From Bacillota bacterium (GTDB lineage: Bacteria > Bacillota_I > Bacilli_A > Erysipelotrichales > Erysipelotrichaceae): 34,826 nucleotides of DNA. Under the pieces are notes generated by a model. That model saw nothing but the letters and a program-made list of their open reading frames with translations, was not told the DNA's origin and did no database searches. Below, piece after piece: positions 1 through 7,289 of the stretch. Numbering within the stretch: the first letter of the stretch is position 1; each line of letters begins with the position of its first letter. A program made the position numbers and the translations under genes. The stretch spans positions 1 through 34,826 of the forward strand of contig JAEWFZ010000032.1 in assembly GCA_023388535.1 (NCBI GenBank), given 5' to 3'.

Positions 1-27
1 AAGAAAAAAGGACCTCAATCATACTGA
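1..27 (+). CDS. ISL3-family transposase, last eight codons (partial)
   Basis: Reading frame 1 from the first base gives KKKGPQSY followed by TGA. This is identical to the C-terminus of the transposase at the right end of the window, so the gene runs in from the left on the plus strand. Nothing more of the protein is present. Confidence 0.75.
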   Translation, partial: KKKGPQSY

Positions 28-127
28 TTTTGGTCCTTCATTAGCCTATTCTAAAAGTCCCTTATAGCGACCTTCTATAAATCCCTTATAGCGGACAGCT
101 ATTTTTCTAAAACTTCTTGAACGAGCC
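1..127 (+). mobile_element. 3' end of an ISL3-family insertion sequence (left copy)
   Basis: The first 127 bases match, in reverse complement, positions 34389-34515 at the other end of the window, with 7 differences by eye. The segment holds the last codons of the transposase (1-27), a hairpin formed by AAGGACC and GGTCCTT, and a terminal end finishing in TTCTTGAACGAGCC at 127. The outer end GGCTCGTTC resembles the GGCTCTT-type ends of the ISL3 family. The rest of the element lies left of the window. The 8 bases after the end are ATAAAAAA, but the matching target duplication cannot be checked here. Confidence 0.85.
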
Positions 128-133
128 ATAAAA

Positions 134-155
134 AAACACGCTATACGTGTTTCTT
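134..155 (+). terminator. Hairpin terminator orphaned by the IS
   Basis: AAACACG (134-140) pairs with CGTGTTT (146-152) around a five-base loop and is followed by CTTT. It begins 7 bases after the IS end. It probably terminated a gene that lay to the left before the IS inserted, or it serves the minus strand. Positions 156-282 hold no convincing gene, only a ribosome-binding-like AAGGGAGG near 196 before very short frames. Confidence 0.5.
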
Positions 156-282
156 TACCAATAAGTTGGTTCAATCATTTTCATATTAGGTTAGAAAGGG
201 AGGTTAATCTAATGCATCAATGATTGAAATTGTTGACCATCTATAGTTTAACCTACAAAATCTAATCCCGCAATTGATATGC

Positions 283-687
283 TCACACCGAACTATGATA
301 TGCCGCAATCATGCTTAATACACGGAACAAAATAGAAATTAGCCCAGAAGGACCTTCTAATAGATTAAGTAGTCCAATGCGCAGACTTGTGAAAATGCCT
401 ATATTGTAAAAAAGTACTGGATATAAGACATCCGCACTCAAAATCGCTACGATCGTCGCTCCTACCGCGAGATAGCGAAAACGTGGTTGGGCGCCTCGGC
501 CAATTTTCAAAACTAAATAGCCGATTAAAGCACCAACTAAAATATAAAGGACCGAGTACTCAACATGTATCCAATCAGTTACCGCCTGAAAAAATAATCC
601 AATGACGATGGCGATGGGAATAATAATAATGGCTACTCTGCGAAATCGTTCGTTTTGACCCATAGTACGTGTATCGAAAAAATTCAT
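283..687 (-). CDS. Small four-helix membrane protein, unknown function
   Basis: This is a 134-residue hydrophobic protein with about four predicted membrane segments (roughly residues 17-37, 44-60, 70-92 and 110-130). I recognise no family motif. The ATG at 687 follows AAGGAG with suitable spacing, so the start is well supported. It is transcribed divergently from the YihY/BrkB gene, whose start is only 66 bases away, so the two promoters must overlap or abut. No partner gene lies downstream before the IS. It is probably a real gene because it has good start signals and coding-like composition. Confidence 0.7.
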   Translation of the reverse strand: MNFFDTRTMGQNERFRRVAIIIIPIAIVIGLFFQAVTDWIHVEYSVLYILVGALIGYLVLKIGRGAQPRFRYLAVGATIVAILSADVLYPVLFYNIGIFTSLRIGLLNLLEGPSGLISILFRVLSMIAAYHSSV

Positions 688-741
688 ACCTTTGACTCCT
701 TAATAAATAATATTGTATCACAAGATTTCTCGAAAAGTAGG

Positions 742-756
742 TATAATGAAAGTATG
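742..756 (+). promoter_or_regulatory. -10 box six bases from ATG (putative leaderless start)
   Basis: A consensus TATAAT (742-747) is followed by six bases and then the ATG at 754. There is no Shine-Dalgarno sequence in between. Initiation about 7 bases after the -10 box would place the transcript start at or next to the A of ATG. The -35 region is weak. Confidence 0.5.
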
Positions 757-1632
757 AAGAAACTAAAAAGACTCATAAAATTGATTTCAAATCCCAATGC
801 GGCTAACTTTCAGAAAGGCTTTGCTTATTCTTTGTTACTTAGTCTAGCGCCTGTAGCTATAGCCTTCTTTCTGGTTTTTAGGTATCTCTCTTTGGACTTT
901 ACCGTCTATATGGAAGTCTTGTATGAGTATTTACCTTCCTATTTAGTGGATGGCTTTAAGGTGTTTTTAGCGACTAATTCGACCTCTGAGTTGTTGTCGA
1001 TGTTGGCGTTGATTTTACTAGGAATCAATGTAGCTTCTAAATCGCTTTTGTCCTATTTACAAATTTCCAATTTTCTCAATAAATCTTCCTATCCCGGCTG
1101 GTTCTTAAAAATTTTATCGTTTGCTGGCATGATTAGTTGGTTGGTTTCTATTTCTGTTGTCGTCTATACTTTTTCCTTTTTACCCTTTACTGGAGTATGG
1201 ATTCAAGCTTTGATTTTGTTTATCACGATTTTACTATTCTTCAAGATGGTTTCCTTAGATCGCGGTCGTTTCCAGGATATTGTTTATGGTTCCTTGTTTA
1301 CAACGCTTGCGTTCATGGTTATTGGGCGTTCCTTTGGCTGGTATGTGTCAAATTTTACTAATTATCAGTCCGTCTATGGTCCCCTAGCCTCGTTGATGAT
1401 TTTTCTACTGCTACTTTTGATTGTTTCTAATGTTATCTATATTGGCTTTTGTATAAATGTAGTCTATCGTGATCAACATTATGTAGCTCAGGAAAATCGA
1501 TTCTTTCTATTTCTACAAAATCTTTTGACTAAGCTGATTCCAAAACGTTTTAGAAAAGAAGATGTGGATTCTGAAGTTCGCGCGGCACAGTCGGTCGTTT
1601 CCGATGCTTTTGATGAAAAATCGGAACGATAA
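754..1632 (+). CDS. YihY/BrkB-family membrane protein
   Basis: This 292-residue integral membrane protein has about six hydrophobic segments. Near the N-terminus it carries the family's characteristic helix (GFAYSLLLSLAPVAIAFFLV, residues about 21-40), corresponding to the A-Y-x-x-L-S-L-x-P signature of YihY/BrkB proteins. The C-terminus is polar and cytoplasmic-like. An in-frame ATG at 655 would add 33 non-hydrophobic residues and lies inside the divergent gene's start, so I prefer 754. That start has no ribosome binding site and sits six bases after a TATAAT box, which suggests leaderless translation. The function of the family is not settled; some members were first described as 'ribonuclease BN' or serum resistance factors. 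Confidence 0.85.
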   Translation: MKKLKRLIKLISNPNAANFQKGFAYSLLLSLAPVAIAFFLVFRYLSLDFTVYMEVLYEYLPSYLVDGFKVFLATNSTSELLSMLALILLGINVASKSLLSYLQISNFLNKSSYPGWFLKILSFAGMISWLVSISVVVYTFSFLPFTGVWIQALILFITILLFFKMVSLDRGRFQDIVYGSLFTTLAFMVIGRSFGWYVSNFTNYQSVYGPLASLMIFLLLLLIVSNVIYIGFCINVVYRDQHYVAQENRFFLFLQNLLTKLIPKRFRKEDVDSEVRAAQSVVSDAFDEKSER

Positions 1633-1685
1633 TTATCGATTGTATTCAAAGATTTAATTTTTTTGTAAGAAAAGTCTAAAATGGT

Positions 1686-1714
1686 TTGACTTTTATTATC
1701 GATATTGCTATTAT
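1686..1714 (+). promoter_or_regulatory. Promoter of the tRNA operon
   Basis: TTGACT (1686-1691) and TATTAT (1709-1714) are separated by 17 bases. The predicted transcript start is near 1721, just ahead of the first tRNA at 1734. Confidence 0.75.
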
Positions 1715-1733
1715 GTATAAGCCTATTTCAGTC

Positions 1734-1809
1734 GGAGGTTTAGCTCAGTTGGGAGAGCATCTGCCTTACAAGCAGAGGGTCAGCGGTTCGAGCCCGTTAA
1801 CCTCCACCA
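1734..1809 (+). tRNA. tRNA-Val (anticodon TAC)
   Basis: This is a 76-nt cloverleaf. The acceptor stem GGAGGTT pairs with AACCTCC, and the anticodon loop is CTTACAA. It carries the GTTCGAG T-loop and an encoded CCA end. It is the first gene of a six-tRNA operon. Confidence 0.95.
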
Positions 1810-1817
1810 TTATCTGT

Positions 1818-1893
1818 GCCGACTTAGCTCAATTGGTAGAGCAACTGATTTGTAATCAGTAGGTTGTGGGTTCAAGTCCTATAGTCGGCACCA
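1818..1893 (+). tRNA. tRNA-Thr (anticodon TGT)
   Basis: This is a 76-nt cloverleaf. The acceptor stem GCCGACT pairs with AGTCGGC, the anticodon loop is TTTGTAA, and CCA is encoded. It lies eight bases after tRNA-Val. Confidence 0.95.
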
Positions 1894-1900
1894 TTTTTTC

Positions 1901-1985
1901 GGGGAGGTAGCGAAGTGGCTAAACGCGGCTGACTGTAACTCAGCTCCCTCCGGGTTCGGCGGTTCGAATCCGTCCCTCCCCACCA
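1901..1985 (+). tRNA. tRNA-Tyr (anticodon GTA)
   Basis: This is an 85-nt class II tRNA with a long variable arm. The acceptor stem GGGGAGG pairs with CCTCCCC, the anticodon loop is CTGTAAC, and CCA is encoded. Confidence 0.95.
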
Positions 1986-1992
1986 TTTTGAT

Positions 1993-2067
1993 TGGGGTAT
2001 AGCCAAGCGGTAAGGCATCAGACTTTGACTCTGACATTCCCTGGTTCGATCCCAGGTACCCCAGCCA
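1993..2067 (+). tRNA. tRNA-Gln (anticodon TTG)
   Basis: This is a 75-nt cloverleaf. The acceptor stem TGGGGTA pairs with TACCCCA, the anticodon loop is CTTTGAC, and CCA is encoded. Confidence 0.95.
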
Positions 2068-2069
2068 AT

Positions 2070-2145
2070 GACTCGTTAGCTCAGTCGGTAGAGCAACTGA
2101 CTTTTAATCAGTGGGTCGCAGGTTCGATTCCTGCACGAGTCACCA
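2070..2145 (+). tRNA. tRNA-Lys (anticodon TTT)
   Basis: This is a 76-nt cloverleaf. The acceptor stem GACTCGT pairs with ACGAGTC, the anticodon loop is CTTTTAA, and CCA is encoded. It starts two bases after tRNA-Gln. Confidence 0.95.
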
Positions 2146-2150
2146 TTTCT

Positions 2151-2224
2151 GCGGATGTAGTTCAATGGTAGAACTCCAGCCTTCCAAGCTGACTACGGGG
2201 GTTCGATTCCCCTCATCCGCTCCA
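2151..2224 (+). tRNA. tRNA-Gly (anticodon TCC)
   Basis: This is a 74-nt cloverleaf. The acceptor stem GCGGATG pairs with CATCCGC, the anticodon loop is CTTCCAA, and CCA is encoded. It is the last tRNA of the operon. Confidence 0.95.
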
Positions 2225-2235
2225 TACGTCAAAAT

Positions 2236-2259
2236 CCCCACTTCTCAGTGGGTTTTTTT
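2236..2259 (+). terminator. Terminator of the tRNA operon
   Basis: CCCACT (2237-2242) pairs with AGTGGG (2247-2252) around TCTC, followed by seven T residues. This is a classic intrinsic terminator 12 bases after tRNA-Gly. Confidence 0.9.
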
Positions 2260-2300
2260 ATATATTTTTAGATAATATGTTCACATCGTGTTCACACTTT

Positions 2301-2332
2301 AAAAAAGCCACAAACCGGAGTCTGTAGCTTTT
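2301..2332 (-). terminator. Terminator of the minus-strand lipoprotein gene
   Basis: Read on the minus strand, AAAGCTACA pairs with TGTGGCTTT (one G-U pair) and is followed by a T run. It lies just after the stop codon of the lipoprotein gene. Confidence 0.75.
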
Positions 2333-2346
2333 CAGATAATTAACCT

Positions 2347-2886
2347 TTATTTAAATGATAGGCTATTAATTATTTTTTGGACTTTTTCTGATGCAAACAT
2401 GGCTTTTCCGTTACTCGACATAATGCTCATCACTAGTACATGATCGGCGTCAACATCTAACATGAATAGTGTAGCATCGCTGGTCGAGCCTTGGAACGAT
2501 TTCTTACCTGCAACTTCTTTTTCTTCAAATGGATCGGTTGTGGATTTGTAGAAATTAACCAGTCCCTCGAAATCTTCAGCCATTAGATATTCTTCATCTA
2601 ATTTGTAATTGTAGAGGTAAGCATTGAAGATCTCACCATCAATTTCAATATTAGCTCCATATTGATGAGCAGCATCTTCTTTACCATCGCGGTACAACGC
2701 TGTGACATACCCTTCTGGGTAGGTAAGTTCTACTTTTTCTAGCAACACCACTTTTTGTTCTGTTGTACCATTGTTGTCTACTGGTGTTTCTTTTGTTTTA
2801 TCTCCGTTTTCAACTTTTGGGGATCCGCACGCAACAAGCGCGAATGACAAAAATACTACTAAAAAGAATAAGATTGTTTTTTTCAT
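2347..2886 (-). CDS. Secreted lipoprotein, unknown function
   Basis: This 179-residue protein has a lipoprotein signal peptide: MKKTILFF, a hydrophobic core, then the lipobox LVAC with the modified Cys near residue 20. A polar, low-complexity spacer rich in K, E, T and N follows. The mature part (about residues 50-179) is a small acidic domain that I do not recognise. An upstream in-frame start at 2940 would add 18 non-signal residues. I chose 2886 because it follows GGAGGG and directly precedes the signal peptide. It is monocistronic, with its own terminator. It is expected to be anchored to the outer face of the membrane. Confidence 0.8.
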   Translation of the reverse strand: MKKTILFFLVVFLSFALVACGSPKVENGDKTKETPVDNNGTTEQKVVLLEKVELTYPEGYVTALYRDGKEDAAHQYGANIEIDGEIFNAYLYNYKLDEEYLMAEDFEGLVNFYKSTTDPFEEKEVAGKKSFQGSTSDATLFMLDVDADHVLVMSIMSSNGKAMFASEKVQKIINSLSFK

Positions 2887-3031
2887 GATATCCCTCCAAT
2901 ATTCTAACTCTAATTTAACATAATGTTGATTTTTTGACAATATAAAATCATAAAAAGTATCTAGATTAGATGAATTTATTCTAAATTATCTGAAAATTGC
3001 TAAACAATGGTATTTTTAATCTCATCCCTAT

Positions 3032-3571
3032 TTAGTCAAAGTACGAGATAAACAATTGAACAATATAAGCCCGACCATTTTTCTCAGCATACCCTACCGC
3101 CATATACTGATAGTCCGGATGTAACAAAGCGATCCGATGCCCTTCTGAATTTAACCATTGATTAACCGTGTCTTGGGGACTATGTACCCGCGCACTATTA
3201 CTCGCTAAGTTTTCAGCAACCACTTTCCAATTACCAATCCCAACATCGCTAAATACCGTATTAATATTTTTGCCATCCAAACGTTTATGCTCAAAGCGAC
3301 GAACGATTTCACGAGCTCGGATATTAGCGGCTCTATTTAGTTTTTCATCACCCGCTAAAAATGGCCGTACACCCTCTTTTTCACGTTCAAGATTAGATAT
3401 TCTAAAAACTTCCGACTTATACCATTCCACCTCATTAATCGTTTCAATTTCTTCCAGTTCAATAGCTAAAGTTTCTACAGGCTCAGGCGTCGGATTATGG
3501 TATCGAGTTTGATAGGAGCAACTAAAAAGAATAAGTAGGATGACTAAACTTGTAACCATTAATTTTCTCAT
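3032..3571 (-). CDS. CAP/SCP-domain exported protein, probable lipoprotein
   Basis: This 179-residue protein has an N-terminal hydrophobic signal ending in LFSC, a plausible lipobox. A CAP (CAP/SCP/PR1) domain occupies about residues 50-179. The cavity residues typical of the fold are visible: His in FEHKR, Glu in AENLA, His in EGHRIALL, then the AVGYA strand. The start at 3571 follows GAGGAGTG. It sits directly downstream of a second, larger CAP protein on the same strand and is clearly paralogous in its CAP domain. A TATAAT box (minus strand, 3595-3600) gives it its own promoter. Bacterial CAP proteins of this kind have no agreed function. Confidence 0.85.
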   Translation of the reverse strand: MRKLMVTSLVILLILFSCSYQTRYHNPTPEPVETLAIELEEIETINEVEWYKSEVFRISNLEREKEGVRPFLAGDEKLNRAANIRAREIVRRFEHKRLDGKNINTVFSDVGIGNWKVVAENLASNSARVHSPQDTVNQWLNSEGHRIALLHPDYQYMAVGYAEKNGRAYIVQLFISYFD

Positions 3572-3630
3572 GGCAAATCACTCCTCTTATTCTTATTATA
3601 CTTAGATTTTATTAGAAATGCGTAGACTAA

Positions 3631-5304
3631 TTATGGGGTATAAAATAGCGATACATAACCACGATAACCATTTTGGTTATGGTATCCTATACCAACATAT
3701 TCATAATTTACACTTAAAATATTATTGCGGTGCGGCGTAGAAGCCATCCACTTAGAAACCAGGGTTTGAGCCGACCAACCAGAAATAGTTCGACCGACAT
3801 TTTCACCACTACGACTATACGGTGCTAAATTAAACTCATTTAAAACCGTGTAATAACGAGTACCATCGGGGCGAATATGACCTATCTTTTCGACTTGGAT
3901 AACTTCTTTAGCCCGAACGTTGGCCGCTTGGTTTAAGGCAGATAAATTTGTCTTCAGTGGTTTTAAGCCCCTATTCGTACGCTCCAAATTGATTAAGCGC
4001 GCAACCTCCGCACGAAAGGAGGTTGACGGTGGAGTTACCGTCTTGGTTCCAACTAGAACAATTTTATCGATTGCTTCTTTTGTTATTTCAGAACTGATAA
4101 CTGTAGTTTTCATTAACTTTCCATCAGAATATTCTTTTTCAATGATCGTTGTTTTAACACCCGTTTGTCCTTCTTGTTTGACTACAGTTTTACCTTGCTC
4201 TAAAGTACTATCCTTTTGTTCCACCGTCTTAAAAGGAATCGATTCCGTAATCGTTTCCCTTTCAGTTTTAATAACCGGTTTTTCGATAACCTTAGTACCC
4301 ACAACTTGAATTTCATCAACAGGTTGTTTAGTTATCGTTGTGCTTATAATTTTACGCGAGATGATTTGATTTTCTTTTTTAGTAATCTCATAAACAACCG
4401 ATTTAATTCCGTTCTCACCGACTTGTTTAGTGATGGTTTTCCCTTTTTCCAAATTAGAGTCATTTTGAACGACTTTTTTAAAAGCTATTGGCTCGGTAAT
4501 AGTCTCCCTGGTAACCGTCGTTTCGATTTTTGTTCCAATTAATACAATTCTATCGATAGCTGGCTCGGTGATAGTGGAACTTATAATCTTTTTATCAATC
4601 ACTTTGTTATCAAGGATTTTAACTTCAGTAACTATGGTTCTTAAGCCATTTTTACCTTCCTGTTTAACAACTTTCTTGCCTTTTTCTAAGTTACTATCGT
4701 TTTGATTAACCGTTTTATAATTAATTATTTCAGTCTCAATTTTTTCAGTAACGACGACTTGAGATTTTTTTCCTTTAGTACCAACGATAACAATCTGTTC
4801 AACCGGTTCTTTGATGATTTTCGTAGAAACTGATTTTCGAGAAACTTCTTTATCGTTACGATAACTCACTTCGAATGTAACTTTTTGACTACCATCTTTT
4901 CCTTTTTGCGAAATTTCAGTTTTACCAGCCTCTAAATCAGCATCATTTTGATAAATCGTCTGATGCTTCAAGGTCTTAATTTCTTCTTCGATTCTAGTTT
5001 CCAACACATCGGTTGCTTCAGCAGTATTTGGTTTAGTACTACTAAAAGGTGGAGTAATGGGTTTTGTCGGCATAGCTATAGTTTGTTGAGTTTCAATATC
5101 AAAACCATAGGTCGAAGCTGTTTCCTCAACTTCTTCACTATTAGTTTCTACTTGACTATTTAAGTCTTCTACAGGCTCAATAGCCAGGGTTTCGTTTTCT
5201 TTAGCCACTGTATTACTGGTATTAAAACGTAATATTTCATTTGTAATTCCAGCACTAACCACTAATAATACAACTATTAATATCGTAATTTTCCAACGCT
5301 TCAT
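3631..5304 (-). CDS. Surface protein with four G5 repeats and a C-terminal CAP domain
   Basis: This is a 557-residue protein. Residues 5-20 form a membrane anchor or signal with no lipobox, and a T/E/P-rich linker follows (about 30-100). Four G5 domains lie at about 104-178, 186-260, 265-340 and 348-422; each has a QND/QKDS-L-E-x-GK core and ends in a V-x-VGTK-like strand. A CAP domain fills 428-557 with the expected His (IGHIRPDG), Glu (GENVG) and His (TPHRNN). I chose the ATG at 5304 because it has a GAGGT site before it; the upstream frame at 5349 adds 15 unsupported residues. G5 domains are known from surface adhesins and cell-wall enzymes and are thought to bind amino sugars or wall material. 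I infer a wall-associated role. Confidence 0.85.
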   Translation of the reverse strand: MKRWKITILIVVLLVVSAGITNEILRFNTSNTVAKENETLAIEPVEDLNSQVETNSEEVEETASTYGFDIETQQTIAMPTKPITPPFSSTKPNTAEATDVLETRIEEEIKTLKHQTIYQNDADLEAGKTEISQKGKDGSQKVTFEVSYRNDKEVSRKSVSTKIIKEPVEQIVIVGTKGKKSQVVVTEKIETEIINYKTVNQNDSNLEKGKKVVKQEGKNGLRTIVTEVKILDNKVIDKKIISSTITEPAIDRIVLIGTKIETTVTRETITEPIAFKKVVQNDSNLEKGKTITKQVGENGIKSVVYEITKKENQIISRKIISTTITKQPVDEIQVVGTKVIEKPVIKTERETITESIPFKTVEQKDSTLEQGKTVVKQEGQTGVKTTIIEKEYSDGKLMKTTVISSEITKEAIDKIVLVGTKTVTPPSTSFRAEVARLINLERTNRGLKPLKTNLSALNQAANVRAKEVIQVEKIGHIRPDGTRYYTVLNEFNLAPYSRSGENVGRTISGWSAQTLVSKWMASTPHRNNILSVNYEYVGIGYHNQNGYRGYVSLFYTP

Positions 5305-5506
5305 ACTTACCTCAAAATTCTTGATCGGCTTAATAGTAACATGAATCAAAAATTACCATATTTTAATTAACGCTTAAACCTTTATCAATCCACAAATTTC
5401 ACATAATTCCGTTTAAAATTATCTTTTGATTAATAAATGCGAATGTAATAAAGCTAAAAATAAATACCAAAAGATACATAAATTTTACTTATTATATCAA
5501 AAAGTA

Positions 5507-5534
5507 TTGCATTTCAAATTTTTTACTATATAAT
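5507..5534 (+). promoter_or_regulatory. Promoter of the small Xre-family gene
   Basis: TTGCAT (5507-5512) and TATAAT (5529-5534) are separated by 16 bases. They lie about 37 bases before the ATG at 5571. The rest of 5305-5506 is AT-rich and carries the divergent G5/CAP gene's upstream region. Confidence 0.6.
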
Positions 5535-5570
5535 TAAATTATCAAATATGATAAGAAAGAGGTGAACTTC

Positions 5571-5771
5571 ATGACCTTTAAAGAACTTTTAGTTAAGAAA
5601 GGAATGAGCGGGTATCAATTTGCTAAAAAGGCACAGATTCATCAACCTGCTGTATCTAAATTCGTTACCGGCAAACGCGACCCGTTGGGAATGTCCCTAA
5701 ACTCTGCAGCCCGAGCAGCCGCAGCTCTCGATATGACCATCCAGGAGTTTTACGAAACGTTAAAAAAATAA
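5571..5771 (+). CDS. Small Xre-type helix-turn-helix protein
   Basis: This 66-residue protein consists almost entirely of one Xre/Cro-type helix-turn-helix (YQFAKKAQIHQPAVSKFVTG, about residues 15-34) plus a last helix (AAALDMTIQEFYETL). There is no sensor or dimerisation domain. An AAGAGGTG site precedes the ATG at 5571; an in-frame GTG at 5562 lies inside that site and is unlikely. It has its own promoter and terminator, so it is a single-gene unit. Such solitary small Xre proteins are often prophage or antitoxin-like regulators, but no partner toxin is visible next to it. Confidence 0.8.
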   Translation: MTFKELLVKKGMSGYQFAKKAQIHQPAVSKFVTGKRDPLGMSLNSAARAAAALDMTIQEFYETLKK

Positions 5772-5781
5772 ATAATGAGTG

Positions 5782-5812
5782 AGGAGTCCAGAAATAAGAG
5801 ACTCCTTTCTTT
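5782..5812 (+). terminator. Terminator after the Xre gene
   Basis: AGGAGTC (5782-5788) pairs with GACTCCT (5800-5806), followed by TTCTTT. Confidence 0.8.
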
Positions 5813-5861
5813 ATATGATAAAAATAAAGTATAATATAGTAGATGAAGGAGCTTTTACATT

Positions 5862-7004
5862 ATGGATGAAAAAAAATACCCCGTAAGAACCATCTATGAC
5901 AGTTTATATAAACATCGTAAATTAGTCGGAGGACTATTGATATCCTTATTGGTGTTACTGAATGTATTGGTTTTTATGAGAATATTACCAATATTTAATC
6001 CTGTACGGAAATTTCTAGGTATCGTAACCACGCCAATAGTGATTGCGGTTATTTTCTTTTACATTTTCAAACCACTTTATCAAAGACTCTTAAAACTCAA
6101 ACTATCAAACACGCTGACTACGATAATTATCTTTATTATTATAATCTCCATGTTTGCGATTACTATTGGTATTTTAGTACCAGCGATGAATAATGAAATT
6201 AGACGATTAGCCGCGGACTTCCCTGGATATTGGGCAGTATTTTTAGAAAATTTAGACGGCATGATGCAAAGTTTCAATTTTGGAACCCTTCAAGAACAAT
6301 TCGACTTAATTGTCGAGAAAGTAACCTCGGTAATTAGTGGAAACATCGGAAACATTATTTCCGATTCTGTAACTGGCGTTCGTAGTATCTTAAGTACCGT
6401 CTTCAGTTTTGGAATTGTTCTCTTTACCTTTCCAATTATTCTCTTTTATATGTTTAGAGATGGTGATCGATTACCACCAGCAATACTAAAACTGCTGCCG
6501 GATAAAACGAAACCTATCGCCAAAAAGATCTTCGCTGATATTGATGAGCAATTATCGCTATATATTCGTGGTCAAATCTTAGTTTGTTTCTGGGTAGGTG
6601 TGATGTTTTTTATCGGCTATACCATCATTGGCTTGCCTTATGCGCTCTTGTTAGCCTTCTTTGCTGGCGCCTTAAATATCATCCCCTATCTAGGATCCTT
6701 TATCGCTATAGTGCCTTCAATGATTATTGGTATTGCTAGTTCCCCATTACTTTTTGTTCAAGTATTAATCGTCTTTGCGATTGAACAAACCATTGAAAGT
6801 CGAGTCGTTTCACCGAAAGTCTTAGGTGATAACCTAAATGTACATCCAATTACCATCTTAATCGTCTTGTTGACAGCGGGACGTTTATTTGGCATTAAGG
6901 GGGTTATTATTGGGGTACCAACCTATGCTATCTTAAAATCAATTTCTAAATATGCGTTTCACTATCTAAAGAGTCGTACCAATTTATACGAAAGCGAATC
7001 ATAA
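5862..7004 (+). CDS. AI-2E-family (PerM-like) membrane transporter
   Basis: This 380-residue polytopic protein has paired hydrophobic segments near residues 20-42 and 48-70 and an amphipathic central stretch (about 105-165). A conserved C-terminal half includes the family's characteristic PYLGSFIAIVP segment (about 275-285) and a region ending in V-x-SPKVLG-x-x-L-N-VHP. This is the UPF0118/AI-2E exporter family, whose members have been linked to autoinducer-2 export or Na+/H+ exchange; the substrate here is unknown. AAGGAG precedes the ATG and a TATAAT lies near 5832, so it has a standard promoter. It converges with the minus-strand operon at 7017. Confidence 0.9.
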   Translation: MDEKKYPVRTIYDSLYKHRKLVGGLLISLLVLLNVLVFMRILPIFNPVRKFLGIVTTPIVIAVIFFYIFKPLYQRLLKLKLSNTLTTIIIFIIIISMFAITIGILVPAMNNEIRRLAADFPGYWAVFLENLDGMMQSFNFGTLQEQFDLIVEKVTSVISGNIGNIISDSVTGVRSILSTVFSFGIVLFTFPIILFYMFRDGDRLPPAILKLLPDKTKPIAKKIFADIDEQLSLYIRGQILVCFWVGVMFFIGYTIIGLPYALLLAFFAGALNIIPYLGSFIAIVPSMIIGIASSPLLFVQVLIVFAIEQTIESRVVSPKVLGDNLNVHPITILIVLLTAGRLFGIKGVIIGVPTYAILKSISKYAFHYLKSRTNLYESES

Positions 7005-7025
7005 AAAAAGACCCTCTCAGGTCTT
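7003..7025 (-). terminator. Terminator of the 10.1-7.0 kb minus-strand operon, with the stop codon in its loop
   Basis: AAGACC (7008-7013) pairs with GGTCTT (7020-7025). On the minus strand it is followed by a run of T. The TGA stop of the cupin gene (7017-7019) lies in the hairpin loop. Confidence 0.8.
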
Positions 7026-7289
7026 GTAGTAACAACAAATCCAAATACAATCTTCACTTGTCATCGATACTTGGTGGCAAGTTTTTCTTTGAATAAAATA
7101 ACTATCCTTGGTGTTTAATTTGATGATTTGATCATTGATTTTTAACTCAGCCCAGCCTTGAACAATAGTTACCAATTCATCTAAATCTTCGGACATAATT
7201 TCTGTTTTGGCTTGATTGGACTTAATCTGGACGATCCGGCATAACTGGTCCTCATAAATCAAGCTTTCGATTTCATACCCACTAATCAT
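7017..7289 (-). CDS. Small cupin-fold protein
   Basis: This 90-residue protein has the alternating beta-strand pattern of a single small cupin domain (EDLDELVTIVQGWAELKIND, then KDSYFIQRKTCHQVSMT with a conserved-position His). It resembles compact cupins in which one or more metal ligands are missing, so metal binding is uncertain. The ATG at 7289 overlaps the end of the upstream Nudix gene by eight bases, which indicates translational coupling. It is the last gene of a minus-strand run. Confidence 0.7.
   Translation of the reverse strand: MISGYEIESLIYEDQLCRIVQIKSNQAKTEIMSEDLDELVTIVQGWAELKINDQIIKLNTKDSYFIQRKTCHQVSMTSEDCIWICCYYKT

Noticed and set aside
4216..4542. Plus-strand frames inside the G5/CAP gene
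   Set aside because: They are shadows of repetitive G5 coding sequence, low in complexity and without ribosome binding sites.
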